Assembly: GCA_014281115.1 (NCBI GenBank)
Contig: JACONQ010000004.1
Location: 3,782,001 to 3,846,000, forward strand
Reading direction: 5' to 3'
DNA length: 64,000 nucleotides
From: Laburnicola sp. R22_1
Lineage: Eukaryota > Ascomycota > Dothideomycetes > Pleosporales > Didymosphaeriaceae
Part shown: piece by piece, positions 10,301-21,540 of the stretch
Position numbering within the stretch: the stretch's first letter is position 1
Layout: each line of letters opens with the position of its first letter
Notes under the pieces: generated by a model
The model's input: only the letters and a program-made list of their open reading frames with translations
Told to the model about the DNA's origin: nothing
The model's database searches: none
Position numbers and translations under genes: made by a program

Positions 10301-11800
10301 CTCGAGGGATCTCGTGTAGTCCTTCAGAGCGGAGATCTCCAGTGAGTGCGCGTTGACCTAGATTGTAGGTCAGCTTGAGTGTGTTCCTGTGTTAAAATAT
10401 TCAAACGGTACTCACCAGACTGGACACATGAGCTTCGTGAGACACTCGTAAGCTTGCAAACTGCGACTGAAGCGTTGAGATTGTCTGGTCTTGAGCTGTG
10501 ATCGTCGCCTTTAGTTCGTCCAGCTGTTTGTTTCGCGTTGCTGAGGCCGGTTTATTTCCCGTACGGAGCTGCCAGTTTTAGCATTGCTTGTGGACGTGAA
10601 GTACGTAGTGTCAGTGGAGGACGACAGTCGCGCTCTCCTGTGCGACCAAGGTACGACTTGGCGGACACGTCCGACGTATCCGTCCCGAATTTCATCGTAC
10701 CATGAACAGGTCGCTTGAACTGGCGGTGAAACCAGTATTTCAGAAGCGTGAACTAACAGGAAGACACAATCGTGACCGCAGGCCGAAACCGTGCGCGGCA
10801 GAGCACGAAAAGGGCTGTATAGAAAGACTACTCACTTCATCTCGAAGACTGTGGACACCATGTTCCTCCACCTTGTTTTTCCATGGCTCCCCTTCTACAA
10901 TCACTTGCGCCGGTTGTAACAGCGTCTCGGGCCCCACGCGTGATTTCGTCGAATTGGCGCTACTCGCATTCTCATTTGACGAAATAGAGCATGTCGTAAG
11001 TTTACTGTCGGTCGATGTGGGCGAAGCAATCACACTAGGCCGCGATCTTGAGCGTCTCTGCACCCCAGGTTCATTTGCGCTCTTTCTATGCTGCAGCACT
11101 TTTGATGGGCCCGGTTTGGCAGCGTTTGAATTAAGAGAGTACATGCTGCGGACGCTAGTGACTGCGCTGCTGGGTGTTGAATCTGCATCAGGGGGTGGTG
11201 TAGTTGGAAACCCCTGGTTGTCAAGTAGGATAGACCCTGGAAGCTCTGCTGGTAGCGCTGGCGATGGCGGAAGCGATTTCTTAGAGAGCGGCGCAAGATT
11301 AATATCATCAGATGATTCGACGCATGCAGTAGGGCTCACTCCAGACGAGGGGAAGAGGTCACTGAAGACGGCGAGCAGATTAGGGGTCGATCTGACCGGG
11401 ACGTCATTTTGGTGGATTGAGTGGGGACTTTGACTGGTGATATAGTTTGGTGGAACGATGGATAGGTTCTTTGGATTTGGACGCCATGTTGTATCCTGCG
11501 TAGTTGTAAGTCGACGTGGCCGCCAATGAGCGTCGTCCACACGCGAGTGCATGCTGCTGCATCCCAGCCCTTCTTGACACGTCGATGGCGTGTGGCCAAC
11601 GAGGCGTCGCGACCGAGGGAATCGACAGCGCATCGTCTCTCGGTACTCACCTCTGCATCGTCCCAGGCCAGCACCTGGTTGCCGACGTCAACGTCGATAG
11701 GCAGCAGACCGCCGGTGCGGTAGTAGGGCTCCTGGGTCGATTGACGGCTGCTCTTGGAACCCCAAGAGAAGAACTTGGACCTCGAAGATGTGGCTGCCAT
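7391..11800 (-). CDS. Large coiled-coil, Ser/Pro-rich protein (resembles fungal 'M protein repeat' proteins)
   Basis: Five-exon model: 11800-11651, 11495-10836, 10568-10416, 10357-8586, 8501-7391. It encodes 1281 residues, and all four junctions agree in phase. The start MAATSSRSKFFSWGSK precedes a conserved-looking block (GLLPIDVDVGNQVLAWDDAE) that continues across intron 1 into DTTWRPNP. Residues ~60-270 are Ser/Pro-rich. Residues ~290-345 and ~405-760 are predicted coiled coil (for example LQKQVESLMTKL and LRREIDFYVREIIYY). The C-terminal ~500 residues are Ser/Thr/Pro-rich and disordered. Intron 2 (10835-10569, 267 bp) is long for this window and may hide a small exon. Intron 4 is placed at TA|GTAAGT...TTAG|C, which keeps the frame. 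Similar fungal proteins carry the uninformative name 'M protein repeat protein'. A scaffold or cytoskeletal role is inference only. A second ATG lies in frame at 11809. Confidence 0.7.
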
Positions 11801-12591
11801 GAATAGCACTATTACGGCGCCGAGGCCTACGGAATCGAGTCGAGCGATGAAAGCGACATTGGATCAAACGAATGGTATGAGCAGTGAGGCAGCGCAGAAG
11901 GAGTGACAATGCGAGGGGAAGGCAGAGGACAGCGGCAGCATTCCAGCAGGTTGACAACATTCTTCGAACGATTAATTCTGCGCAGCCACCACATTGCGGC
12001 GATTCCCTCTGGCGGCTATGGAGCGGCTCCCGTTTCTTCCCCATTCGGACCCCCGGTTTTGGCCCCAGTCAGACAAATCAGAGAGGCGCCGTAGAAGCTC
12101 TTCAGGCGGCCGAGACATGGCCGCAGACGCACAAGACGCATACAGTAGATAGAACGAATTGGCAATCGTGGAGGTGAAATGCAGCCCTCAACAAGAGCCG
12201 CTCGAGAGCCGCCCGCAGCGTAGTGCTTGTCGTGGACGGGTTACAGCTCTCGACAACCTTGGAAGCGCCGAGATGGACTCGCGTGAATTGACAGCTGGCC
12301 CGTGCGCGACGCATCGGCGTGGCGTCGCTTGCCCACCTCGACTTCAACGTCGCTGTTGATTCGATGCATGCACCTCTGTGCCGCATCGACGTGACCGACG
12401 TGCGTGTGCAATATGCATTAACCCCCCTACCTCGACTTGCTTTTGCATAAACTCACCTCGACTTGCTTATGCTATCGCTTGCACACCCCTGCTGCAGCTG
12501 TGACTCACTGGACGACGCAGTTTGCGCGCTTCGCTGACACGGCGCCACCGCGCTCCCGCCCCCGGCCAAACACCCAACCGTGTGCACGAGG
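11801..12591. other. Divergent intergenic region (coiled-coil gene / Pml1-like gene)
   Basis: About 790 bp separating two divergent start codons, so it probably holds both promoters and 5' UTRs. Open frames here lack coding character. No repeat was recognised. Confidence 0.55.
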
Positions 12592-14043
12592 ATGGCCGAC
12601 CGAGACCTGTCGCCATACAGCGCTCGTCTCGCTCTCACCAAGAAGCTGCAGCAGGAGCAGGGCAACCAAGCTGCGCCTGTGGAGCGTACGAGTCGCCCAT
12701 GGGATTCGCAGGGACCACCTGAACGGCAGAATGGAGGACGTGTCTGGCCGCCCCAGAAGGAGACTGGACGCTTATCTCCACCAAGGAAGAGGTCGCCGCC
12801 ACCAAGGAGGACCAGGGACCGCTCGCCGGAAGAATGGCCGCGGCAAGGGAAGTCGACCGTCTTGTCAGTGGAAGCCGTTCCGGCCGCAGGCCATCGCGAA
12901 GCCTCTCCGGAGCCATATCGACAGCCTCGCGAGGTATCAAGGGAGAGGAAACGTGATCGCTCAAAGGGCCGGGATCGAGGAAGAGAACGACCTAGGTCTA
13001 GAGATAGAGACCGCTCCAGGGACAGATACACTACGAAGGAGAGGGATCGCTCTAGAGACAGGCACAGTACAAGGGAGAGAAATCGCTCTCGAGACCGGCA
13101 CAGTACGAAGGAGAGGGCTCACTCCAGGGACAGACACGGCACACGGGACAGAGATCGCTCCCGGGACAGACACAGAGAGAGACGCCGCGAGAGGTCTGGT
13201 GAGCGTAGGCGCGAACGCTCACGCGAGCGAAGACGATCAAAAGACCCAGACAGAAAGCGCGACCGATCCAAAGACCGCTATCGAAGTCGATCACGCTCCC
13301 GCGACCGCCACCGACACAAGCGCGACCGCTCAAAAGACCGCCGCTCCTGTTCTCCTCTCCCCCACCGCTCTCTGAAACGGCGCTCACCCTCCAGCTCCCC
13401 AACCCCAAAGCGTCCCAAGCATACCCGCTCCCGCTCGCCCTCCGCCCACCCCCGCTCCTCCAAAGCGCTTCCCTCGCAAGAAATCTCCTTCCGCGGCCTC
13501 GACTCCAGCACCCAGCCCCCCACAGCCTACGGTGGCGCCCCCAAAACCCTCGAAAAACCCAACTTCAAGCCCACCGGTGCCCTCGCCAAAGCCGCCAACA
13601 AAGTCGAAGGCACAAAAATCTCGCTCAAATACCACGAGCCGCCCGAAGCGCGCAAGCCCCCCGCTTCCGCCCCCTGGCGCATCTTCGTCTTCAAAGGCGA
13701 CGACGTAATCGACACCATTGAGCTGCACACGCGCAGCTGCTGGCTTCTAGGCCGCAGCGCCGAGGTGGTGGATTACGTCCTCGAGCACCCCAGTAGCAGT
13801 GGGCAACATGCTGCGATTCAGTTCCGGTACATTCAGAAGACGGTGGAGGATGAGTTTGGGGTCAAGAAGGTGCGGGGCAACGTCAAGCCGTATGTGATTG
13901 ATTTGGAGTCGAGTAATGGGACCGAGTTGAATGGCGAGATGGTGGAGACGAGTCGGTATTTGGAATTGAGGGATAAGGATATTTTGAAGTTTGCGGGGAG
14001 TGAGAGGGAGTATGTGGTTATGCTTCCGCCGGCTGAGGGGTAG
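12592..14043 (+). CDS. pml1: FHA-domain splicing/retention factor (SNIP1/Pml1-like)
   Basis: Single exon, 483 residues, starting at the ATG in MADRDLSPYS. The N-terminal ~270 residues are an RS/RD/RE-rich domain with a tandem 12-residue repeat, typical of nuclear splicing proteins. A basic Pro-rich linker follows (RSPSSSPTPKRPKHTRSRSP). The C-terminus is a forkhead-associated domain (about 361-478): WRIFVFKGDDVIDTIEL, the LLGRS turn, an SSSGQHAAIQF histidine motif and SSNGTELNG. These are the canonical phosphothreonine-binding landmarks. This RS + FHA layout is that of SNIP1 and yeast Pml1, the FHA subunit of the RES (pre-mRNA retention and splicing) complex. The N-terminal RS extension is like metazoan SNIP1 and longer than in yeast Pml1. 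The coding strand switches abruptly from C-rich to G-rich near 13750 (see findings). Confidence 0.85.
   Translation: MADRDLSPYSARLALTKKLQQEQGNQAAPVERTSRPWDSQGPPERQNGGRVWPPQKETGRLSPPRKRSPPPRRTRDRSPEEWPRQGKSTVLSVEAVPAAGHREASPEPYRQPREVSRERKRDRSKGRDRGRERPRSRDRDRSRDRYTTKERDRSRDRHSTRERNRSRDRHSTKERAHSRDRHGTRDRDRSRDRHRERRRERSGERRRERSRERRRSKDPDRKRDRSKDRYRSRSRSRDRHRHKRDRSKDRRSCSPLPHRSLKRRSPSSSPTPKRPKHTRSRSPSAHPRSSKALPSQEISFRGLDSSTQPPTAYGGAPKTLEKPNFKPTGALAKAANKVEGTKISLKYHEPPEARKPPASAPWRIFVFKGDDVIDTIELHTRSCWLLGRSAEVVDYVLEHPSSSGQHAAIQFRYIQKTVEDEFGVKKVRGNVKPYVIDLESSNGTELNGEMVETSRYLELRDKDILKFAGSEREYVVMLPPAEG
13009..13188 (+). repeat. 36-bp coding minisatellite (DRSRDRHSTRER-type units)
   Basis: About five tandem units of 36 bp encode imperfect 12-residue repeats of the form DRSRDRHSTRER inside the RS domain of the Pml1-like gene. 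Units are in frame, so copy-number changes would alter domain length without breaking the FHA domain. Confidence 0.75.
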
Positions 14044-14360
14044 ATGGGGGGGGTTGCGAGATGGTGAGAGGTGGTGTTCGGGCTGAGTGAGTCTGTGTGG
14101 GGCGTGTGATGCCTGTGAACGGACTCCATGTTCGTTGGAGAGTCATATTTCGGGCATGAATGGCACGCAGTCTTGCTCAGCCGAGAAAAGATAGAAGAGA
14201 ATTTCTCAGAATGTACAATACAAAAGAAAAGCGAATGGCTTCTTTAAACACATCCCATTCCGCCCTTGGCCTTCGTCCCATTTTCCCTACCTATCTTCCT
14301 CATCCCAGTTTCCTCGTCCATTCCCCTAATCTCATCCCATCCCATTCATCCACCCCACAC
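14044..14360. other. Convergent intergenic region (Pml1-like / Cwh43 3' flanks)
   Basis: About 320 bp between two convergent stop codons. It is G-rich up to about 14160 and C/T-rich after about 14260 on the + strand. It probably carries both 3' UTRs and poly(A) sites; nothing else was seen. Confidence 0.5.
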
Positions 14361-17300
14361 TCAAGCATAATACCTCGGCTCATCAAAAACATGATACCTA
14401 TGCCCCCTAACCCCCTGCCCCCTAAACAGCCTCGGAAACCTCAACCCCTCCGGCACCTGCTCTTCAGGAATAACAACATCCGACCCCTCCGGCTGATCCA
14501 CGACAAACTTGCCAACCTAACAATGACCAGTCAGCACAGGCACACACACACACACACACACACGTCACGAGCGAACGAAACAAAAGCCAAAGGGACCGAC
14601 AAACATACCTGAATCTCGGTATCGGTAATAGTCGACCTCGACACCCGAGCATACCCCGTCCGTCGCAACCCCTTGTAAAGAATATACTCGCACCACCTAT
14701 CCCAATCACTAGGATCGATGTCTCGCATTCCACTCTTCTCCCCCACATACGTATGATAATTCCCATTCTGAGGCTTAGTAACAAGGTACGAAAGCAGAAT
14801 AGCCGGCCGTGACGTAGCCTTCATGCGCTCGGCGAGGTATAAGCTCTGCAGCCTGCGGTCCTCGGGGTCTTCGTCCTGGCCCGAGTGGAAGACGAAGACA
14901 TCGACGAGGACGCCGTACGCGTCGATGGTGGCTTCGATGGCGGGCGCTAGTTCGCCCACGGGCGAGGGCAGCAGGTGGTGTGTCGAGTTGACAATGGGGA
15001 ATTTGGAGAGCAACGCCGAGCCCCACGTGTGTTTGTTGGGGCCGGGCCCGTAGTCGACGTACATGCCGAGGTCTTCGGCGAGGTATTGCGTCGTGTCGCG
15101 ATTGCCCATGATGATGCGCTGCAGGTCGCTTTCCAGGAGGCCCATGACGTCGATTTCTAGTTCTTGGATCACGTCGCGCATGCGGCGCTCCGAACTCCAC
15201 ATGTCGTTGTCGAGGCTGAAGTGGATCGTCCAGATACCTGCTGTGATGCTCTTCGTTTCTGGGTGGTAGGGCGTGTAGTTGTAGCTTGGGAAGCGCAGAT
15301 ACGCAACGGAGATGGCGACAAGTTCGAGGAAGAGGAGCACATAAAGGTAGTATGCGCGTTGCTTGCGGGCCGCCGGGTTGGGCGAAGTGGGTTTGGACTT
15401 GAGCTTGGGGTTAGGGGGCTGCGCAGAGACGCTGAAGATGCCGGCGCCTATGCAGAGCATCATCGCGGTCATGACCCAGTCTGTGTGTTCGCGCATGAGG
15501 GGACCACCAGGAACAAAGGCGTAGGCGACGATCCAGACGTGAGCTAGGACGAGGATGTTGTAGATCAGGAAGCCAAGGCCGAATGTTTTGGCCGGAGAGT
15601 GTCGTGCTGCGTGGCCGATGAGCACAGGCGCTGCCGCCATGGTGTATACTGCGAGCGCAAGTGCACCGTAGTAACCGAACCAGTGCTTCGACGTGGTCAG
15701 GATGGCAGCACCAATAGAACCGACGCCGTAGAATACCCAAGAACGTGACAAAGTTGGTGCAAACAAGCCCATCATGAGACCAAAGCCCATGGCAAGCAGT
15801 GTCCAGGCACCGTGAGGTACAGAAAGCGGACCACGAACAGGGTACCCTTCCCACACCCAGAGGATCATGGTGCTAGAGTCGGAAAGCAGAGAATGCATAC
15901 TGAAGAAGAGTCCAGCAAGACCAAAGGCAGTAAGTGCCGCAGAGCCTTTGGTAGGGCCTGGAGCTGGAAGATCAGCACCAGAGCTGGCCGTAGAACGACT
16001 GGACCTAAGCACAGCCAGGACAGCCAAAGCTAGCCCAAACTTGTTCCATCCGCCATTGGGGCCATGCATGATAGGCCAAATGGGGTTGTTTGCCCAGAAC
16101 GCAAATTTAGCAAGACTAGAAGCGATCAAACCTAGAGAAAATGCAGAGATGCGTGCTTCAAGGCGGTGGGGTTGGGACCTCTCTGCGTAGAAGGTTGCAG
16201 CCCAAGAAAGACAGGACATCCAGACACCGAATCCGACCGCAAATAGTCGGTTGGCGGGGTCTTTGATCAGATAGGCAAGAAGACCGGAGAGAGACAGCAA
16301 GTGGCAGATGCGAACATGATGGGTGACGAGGAAACGTAGTGACCTAATTCCCAGCAAAAATGGGGAGATTGTGCACATCACCAGGACCTCGTAGCCGGAG
16401 ATGCCCATATGCCACAGGGGGAAGTCTGAATCGTCAGTGGTCATCTTTTGTAGACTGTTATATACTTACACCACACGCACAAGCCGAGAGAAGTCAACAT
16501 GGACCAGAAAACGAACTGTTCCTTTTAGCAAAAATTATGGTTTTTGGTAAAGGAGACTGTACCCCGGTGTAGACGTCAGCTGCAGCGTCAAACAGGCCGA
16601 ACCAGGAGAAGCCGTCTGCGAAGACAGCACGGACCTCTCTGTTCTTCCTGCTGGAGTGTTAGATGATGTGGATTATTGGGTCATTTCGGAACATACTCCT
16701 TCTCAAGGACCGCGTCGGATACGGCTTTGGTGCCGACACTACAAAATCAATGGATCAGAAGTCGTTCGTAGGAATTGCATTCGTAACAGACAACTATCTA
16801 CTCTGGGAGCCGACGAACATACCCGCGACTTGTGCCTTTCGGATCCTTGACAACGATCTCAAAATGCTGAAACTCGATAGCGGTGACAGCATCGAAACCC
16901 ACGTCGAGGAGAACAAGTGCCCATTCGAAGAAAGAGTATATCGTGTACGCTGTCACTGTTAGGATGCTCTCCATATGCTACTAGGAAGAAACGTACCTCC
17001 AGCAACATGGTGCACCTTGTGCTGGATGAAGAAGTATATGAGGGGTAATATGGCGGCATAAAAAGCGCCAGACAAGTACTTGCGGTACCGTATGGCTACT
17101 GCGTTGTTGGGACTGAGGGCAATCACGCCAAAGGTCCATGGAATGGTGGAAATCAGATATGAAATCATGAAGATATCGTGCCAGTCGTGGTCATCGGTCG
17201 ACGTAACGTAGGTCCACCCCCCGCATGTCAATGTTCGAAAGAGGCCCACGCCAGCTATGAATTTCGGTAGCGTCGAGTTGGGTCGGCGGGTAAGGATGTA

Positions 17301-17748
17301 CCACAGGCCTACAAGGGCGAATCGCGGACCTATGCGCACTCAGCATCTGTGTATGGCCTTCCAGTGGCTCTGTTACCGGACGTTAACGCGATGAAAAGCA
17401 TGAAGACGGACCGCTCCGGGTAGCGGTCGCCGATGGTCGCTGAGACAGACGGAAACCATTCTTGTGGGTAACCCTGCATGATGTTAGCATAATCGACATG
17501 ACGATAGTCGTCCCTACTAACGTAGAATTCATTCTGCACAATCTTGTGGTAATGGAGGGACCTAGCGATGCTTAGACGAGCTCATGAGGAAGGTTGGGTG
17601 TTGTACAAGCCGACAACCAGTGCTCCAATGAAGGCCGCTGTTTGGATGTTAGTCTAGCTTTTGAGGTTGAAGCAGTACTCATACAATAAGCCATGACGGT
17701 ATGCGCCCACGAGATCCATTTGCCATTGAACTGCAAGCTGGTGAGCAT
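14361..17748 (-). CDS. cwh43: Cwh43: PGAP2-like N-terminus fused to PGAP2IP-like C-terminus, GPI-anchor lipid remodelling
   Basis: Eleven-exon model of 947 residues: 17748-17685, 17637-17607, 17561-17522, 17473-17377, 17329-16997, 16949-16823, 16738-16697, 16647-16563, 16521-16470, 16425-14609, 14516-14361. Every junction agrees in phase, and length is close to yeast Cwh43 (953). The N-terminal half has the PGAP2/FRAG1 signature ([20 protein letters not shown], then [14 protein letters not shown]) with several membrane segments. The middle is a multi-pass membrane region ([12 protein letters not shown] onward). The C-terminal soluble part is endonuclease/exonuclease/phosphatase-like, with GLLESD and [16 protein letters not shown]. 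Cwh43 replaces the GPI-anchor diacylglycerol lipid with ceramide in the ER. Several exons are only 31-52 bp. The first exon start ([11 protein letters not shown]) is the least certain element. The last intron carries a CA repeat. Confidence 0.9.
14541..14563 (+). repeat. (CA)n microsatellite in the last Cwh43 intron
   Basis: An uninterrupted CA dinucleotide tract of about 11 units lies inside the 92-bp last intron of the Cwh43 gene (14608-14517). Confidence 0.85.
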
Positions 17749-18058
17749 CGACCCTCAAGCTTGGACGCCGCGGGCTGCGTACACTCGCGACAACGTCGCT
17801 GTCTCTGTACTTCGGCGGCATGCTTAACGTAGGCAAGAACTCGCAACGGGTCCTCGCAAGTGAATGGAAGAAGTAAAAGAGTGGTGTCAGTTGCAGGAGG
17901 GAAACGCCTGGGCGTGAGACACTCCTGAAATGTTTACCTGACGTCCACAAGCATCGGCGCCCAGGGCCAGCCGAGCCGAGGCGGCAGCTTTACGCGACAA
18001 CTTTCCAACCCGAGCTTTTTTGCGACACCACCACACCACACAAGCTGCACGGCACGCC
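17749..18058. other. Divergent promoter region between Cwh43 and Utp6
   Basis: About 310 bp separate the two divergent start codons. The region should contain both promoters and 5' UTRs. No TATA-like element was convincing. Confidence 0.5.
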
Positions 18059-19446
18059 ATGGCCGGACCTAGCGACAAGGCACGCTTTTTTCTCGAGCAG
18101 TCCGCCGAGGAGCTCAACGAACTCGAGCGCAAGCAGATCTTCAGCAGAGTCAGTCGCCTGCGATGCTGCGCCAGAACCATGCTGACCTAGGGCAGGAAGA
18201 AATCAGCTCGATAGCAAGAAAACGCTCCGACTTCGAACACATTGTTAATGCCCGCGGGTCTCACCCTTCCGACTGGCTACGGTACATCGAATTCGAGAAG
18301 AATGTAGACTCACTCCGGCGAAAGCGCATACGGAGATTGGCCATCAGATACCGTGGCGGCGGTCAGCGCACGATATATTCTCTCTACAAGCGCGCCACGA
18401 GGAAGTTTCCAGGCGACTTGGGACTGTGGATGCAATACATCGACTTCGCGCGCAAGGATAAGGCGTTCAAAAGGCTCAGTGACATCTTCACGGCGGTTGT
18501 GCGCCTGCACCCCACCAAGCCGGAGCTGTGGATATACGCAGCAAATTACTTCATGGAAACCCAGGCGGACATTACAGACGCGCGAAGCTACATGCAACGG
18601 GGCCTGCGATTCTGCAAAAATTCAGAACAACTCTGGTTGGAGTACGCGAAGCTGGAGACAATCTACATTGGCAAAATTGCTGGACGGAGGAAAATTCTTG
18701 GGCTGGACGTCGACCGCCCGAAGAAGCAGAAGGGCGAGGGTGACAATGAAGACATGATTGCTCTTCCTGATGTGACTGCCGAAGACATCAACCCGAGCTT
18801 GGGTAACGACGACGCAGTGGACGAGGTCGCTCTACAAAACCTTGCGTCAACGCCGGTGTTGACGGGCGCTATCCCCATTGCAGTATTCGATTCCGCCATG
18901 AAGCAATTCAGCGGCAAGGTTGCGCTCGCAGAAAGGTTCTTCGACATGCTTGCCGAGTTTGATCAAGTACCCTGCGTCACGCGCATCCTTCAGCATGTGC
19001 ACGAGTACCTGCATCAAAGCGCTGCGGATACGGTCCAGACAGCTGCTTGTGCTTTCCGCTTGCCGTTTTTCGGTCTGGGCCCCGCGTCGCCCGATTTCCC
19101 AATGGTGCTGCGAGACGCTCTCGATGCACTCCATGCCGCCATTGCGCAGAATCCCAAATACAAGGGCCATTTATCCGAAACCGCTCTTCGACAGACATTG
19201 CTATCGCTCCGATCAGCAGAGGGTGCAGACCCAGTGGTTACGAAAGTGCTCTCCTCGCAACTGCGCACATTTGCTCGATCGCTAGAGGACGCCACATCTG
19301 GAACGGGAGACAGTATCGTGAAGCTAGCCGAGGCGCTGAGAAAGGAAGGAAAGAAGGAAGACGCAAAACGTTTGATTGAGTCAAGCAGCAAGCGGTGGGG
19401 TGCCAACGAACAGCTGCAGCAACTCCATGCTGCTCTGGGTACCTGA
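18059..19446 (+). CDS. utp6: Utp6, U3 snoRNP (SSU processome) HAT-repeat protein
   Basis: Two exons, 18059-18148 and 18196-19446, joined by a 47-bp intron (GTCAGT...GGGCAG, branch-like CTGAC); 446 residues. The N-terminus (DKARFFLEQSAEELNELERK) reads across the intron into EEISSIARKRSDFEH, the conserved Utp6 start. HAT (half-a-TPR) repeats follow: KRATRKFPGDLGLWMQYIDF, LHPTKPELWIYAANYF and MQRGLRFCKNSEQLWLEYAK. Utp6 belongs to the UTP-B module of the small-subunit processome and acts in the nucleolus in early 18S pre-rRNA processing. Length matches the family (about 440). The gene is divergent to Cwh43 and convergent with the ICT1-like gene. Confidence 0.95.
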
Positions 19447-19630
19447 GTCCTGTGCCCCTCCGTTCTTATCGCCGCAAATCCTTCGATGGTCAGATGACAA
19501 TGCTGCAGGTGTCGATGTCACTAGCTCGCAGCGACGTGGCTATATACATGCTCTGATAGCGGATAGCGAAGTATCGTATCGAGGCTGCTGCATGACCGTG
19601 GGACGACGCGCACAGGCATGCGGTGCTGCA

Positions 19631-20215
19631 TCAATCGTCGCCACGACCTTTTCGCGAGCTCTTCTTGGCGCTGTGATGCTTCTTGCCCACGAGGCGCCGC
19701 TCATTATCAGACCTCTGTCTACCACCTGTTAGCCCTCTTCACGATGCGGTATTTGCGGCACGTACAGATCCTTGACGCGTCTGGCCTGTTCGGCCGAGGT
19801 CTCGCCGGGTATGGATGCGTGGGCCGCGTCGACAATGGCTTCGTACAGCCTCTTGTAGCAGCTGTGGGCGTTGTCGTTCTGCTTGCGGCTATCGTCGGCC
19901 TGGATGATGAAGGCGCTGGAGCGTTCGGCCAGATAGCGGGAGGTCCTTAGTTCCTGGTGCAGGGCGCTGGGCACGTGGTGCAGGAGCGCATCGAGGGGCA
20001 CCTTCAACGTAGCTTTAGAATTCACTCTTGTTGGACAAATTTAGCGTCATCACGCGTTCCGACTAGCGTGGGCGTACTTGTTGACGTTCTGACCGCCGGG
20101 GCCGGACGATCTGCTGAAGCTCAATTCACCGATGCTGCGGGGGATGGTGTCTGCATGCAGCTGTGTCAGCCAGGCGCGGGCTGCCTGGAGCTCCTCTGCG
20201 GCGGGCTCGCCGCTG

Positions 20216-20252
<37 letters not shown>

Positions 20253-20349
20253 GGCCTGGCCGGCCGGATGCGAAGCGGGCGGAGGGTGCAGGCAGGGCCA
20301 GGGCGCGTGTGGTGAGAGGAACTGGGGGGAGGCGGGCGCGCAACAGCAT
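19631..20349 (-). CDS. Mitochondrial ICT1/YaeJ-type peptidyl-tRNA hydrolase (GGQ release-factor family)
   Basis: Three exons: 20349-20078, 20026-19766, 19718-19631; 206 residues. The GGQ motif lies in GELSFSRSSGPGGQNVNK, followed across intron 1 by VNSKATLKVPL, the usual codon-independent release-factor catalytic region. Reading straight through exon 2 would stop at 19729. Splicing a 47-bp intron (GTACGT...GGTAG) instead restores the expected lysine-rich tail LQRSDNERRLVGKKHHSAKK, which in ICT1/YaeJ enters the empty ribosomal mRNA channel. I chose the ATG at 20349 because MLLRARLPPVPLTTRALAL is a good mitochondrial presequence. An upstream in-frame ATG at 20415 would add 22 residues. The presequence is followed by a Gly-Thr run from a hexanucleotide repeat. 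The likely role is rescue of stalled mitoribosomes. A large repeat island begins 46 bp upstream of 20415. Confidence 0.85.
20221..20252 (+). repeat. Hexanucleotide (GTGCCT)n repeat coding for a Gly-Thr run
   Basis: A tandem GCCTGT-type repeat of about five to six units lies in exon 1 of the ICT1-like gene. On the coding strand it encodes alternating Gly-Thr between the presequence and the GGQ domain. Confidence 0.8.
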
Positions 20350-20460
20350 CACACTGATGGGCTTTTTCGCGATTTCGATGCTGTTGTTGGGGTGACCAGG
20401 CAGAAGACCGGCCAATGTCGCCGGGCGGAGCGCTGCACACTGAAGGTCTGGCCAGCCTAG

Positions 20461-20478
20461 GGCGTGTTCGGTTCCGTT
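20461..20478 (+). repeat. Left terminal inverted repeat of the AT-rich island
   Basis: GGCGTGTTCGGTTCCGTT, preceded by CCTAG. It matches 24398-24415 exactly in inverted orientation. Confidence 0.9.
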
Positions 20479-21540
20479 GTTTTGTTAGGTAATCGCCAAG
20501 TAAGCCGCGAAGCGTTCAGGGGGGTATTTTAACAGCGCCTTAGCTAACTAGGGGTTATTTAAAAGTAGCTATTTAGTTAATAAAACCCTAATTTTAAATA
20601 CCAGTTTGTTTTTTTATTTGCCTTATATCTTCTAAGTTTAATTTTTTTTATTAAAATTATATTATAAATGCCTACCCCTTACTACTAACTTATTAAGCGT
20701 CTTACCTAAGAGAGCCTTTTATTCTTAACGCTACTATATAGCTTTTAGAAAAGTTTAATAGCTAGTTTAGTAATATTCTAGCTAGAAACACTATTACTTA
20801 GCTCTCCTTACTCCCCTACAACTTACCTAAAGTTAACTTTAATAGCTAATTTAATAGCTTCCTACTTAGCTAGCCCTACTAGTATAAAATACTTACTATA
20901 TATTTTAGTTACTAGTAAAAATAGCTTCCTTACTACGTACTATATATACATTATATAATCCTTAGTAGAACTAATACTAACTTTACTATATAGTCTCTAC
21001 TTTACTATAACTACACTACTAATACTAATTATAACTCTTGCCCTACTTATAATAATAATTTTTATTTTTAACACTACTTTACTAAAGCTATCTTTTACTT
21101 CTATTACTACTAAATAAACTATTATTATATTTACTTTAACTATCTTATTACGTAAATAGACACTATACTAACACTAACTAAAAATTAATATTAATATAAA
21201 AATGCTTATAAAAAGGCTAAAAACTAACTAGCTATTTAGCGCTTTAGGTCTCTTAATAAATAGCTATATAAATAGCTTAATATAAACTATTACGCTTAAC
21301 TATAGAATATTAGTAAGGTAACTAGTGTACCTATATATAACTATTACTAGTAGAGTAGAGCTTAGCCGCGATAAGCGGCACTATTAAATTACTAAGTCCT
21401 ACACCTAATAATATTAAGTTAAGAAAGGTGCTTTAGAGCTTCTTATAACTAAAGATACTACTTAATACTCTATAATACTAGGCTAATAAAGGTAATAGAA
21501 TAAATAATAATTTTAAGCTATAAGTATAGGCGTATATGCT

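Noticed and set aside
10702..11433. 243-residue + strand frame
   Set aside because: Antisense of exon 2 of the coiled-coil gene, which splices in phase on both sides.
12592..20349. A functional gene cluster (secondary metabolism or defence system)
   Set aside because: Neighbouring genes are conserved housekeeping functions from different pathways; no backbone synthase, transporter-regulator set or nuclease-effector grouping is present anywhere in the window.
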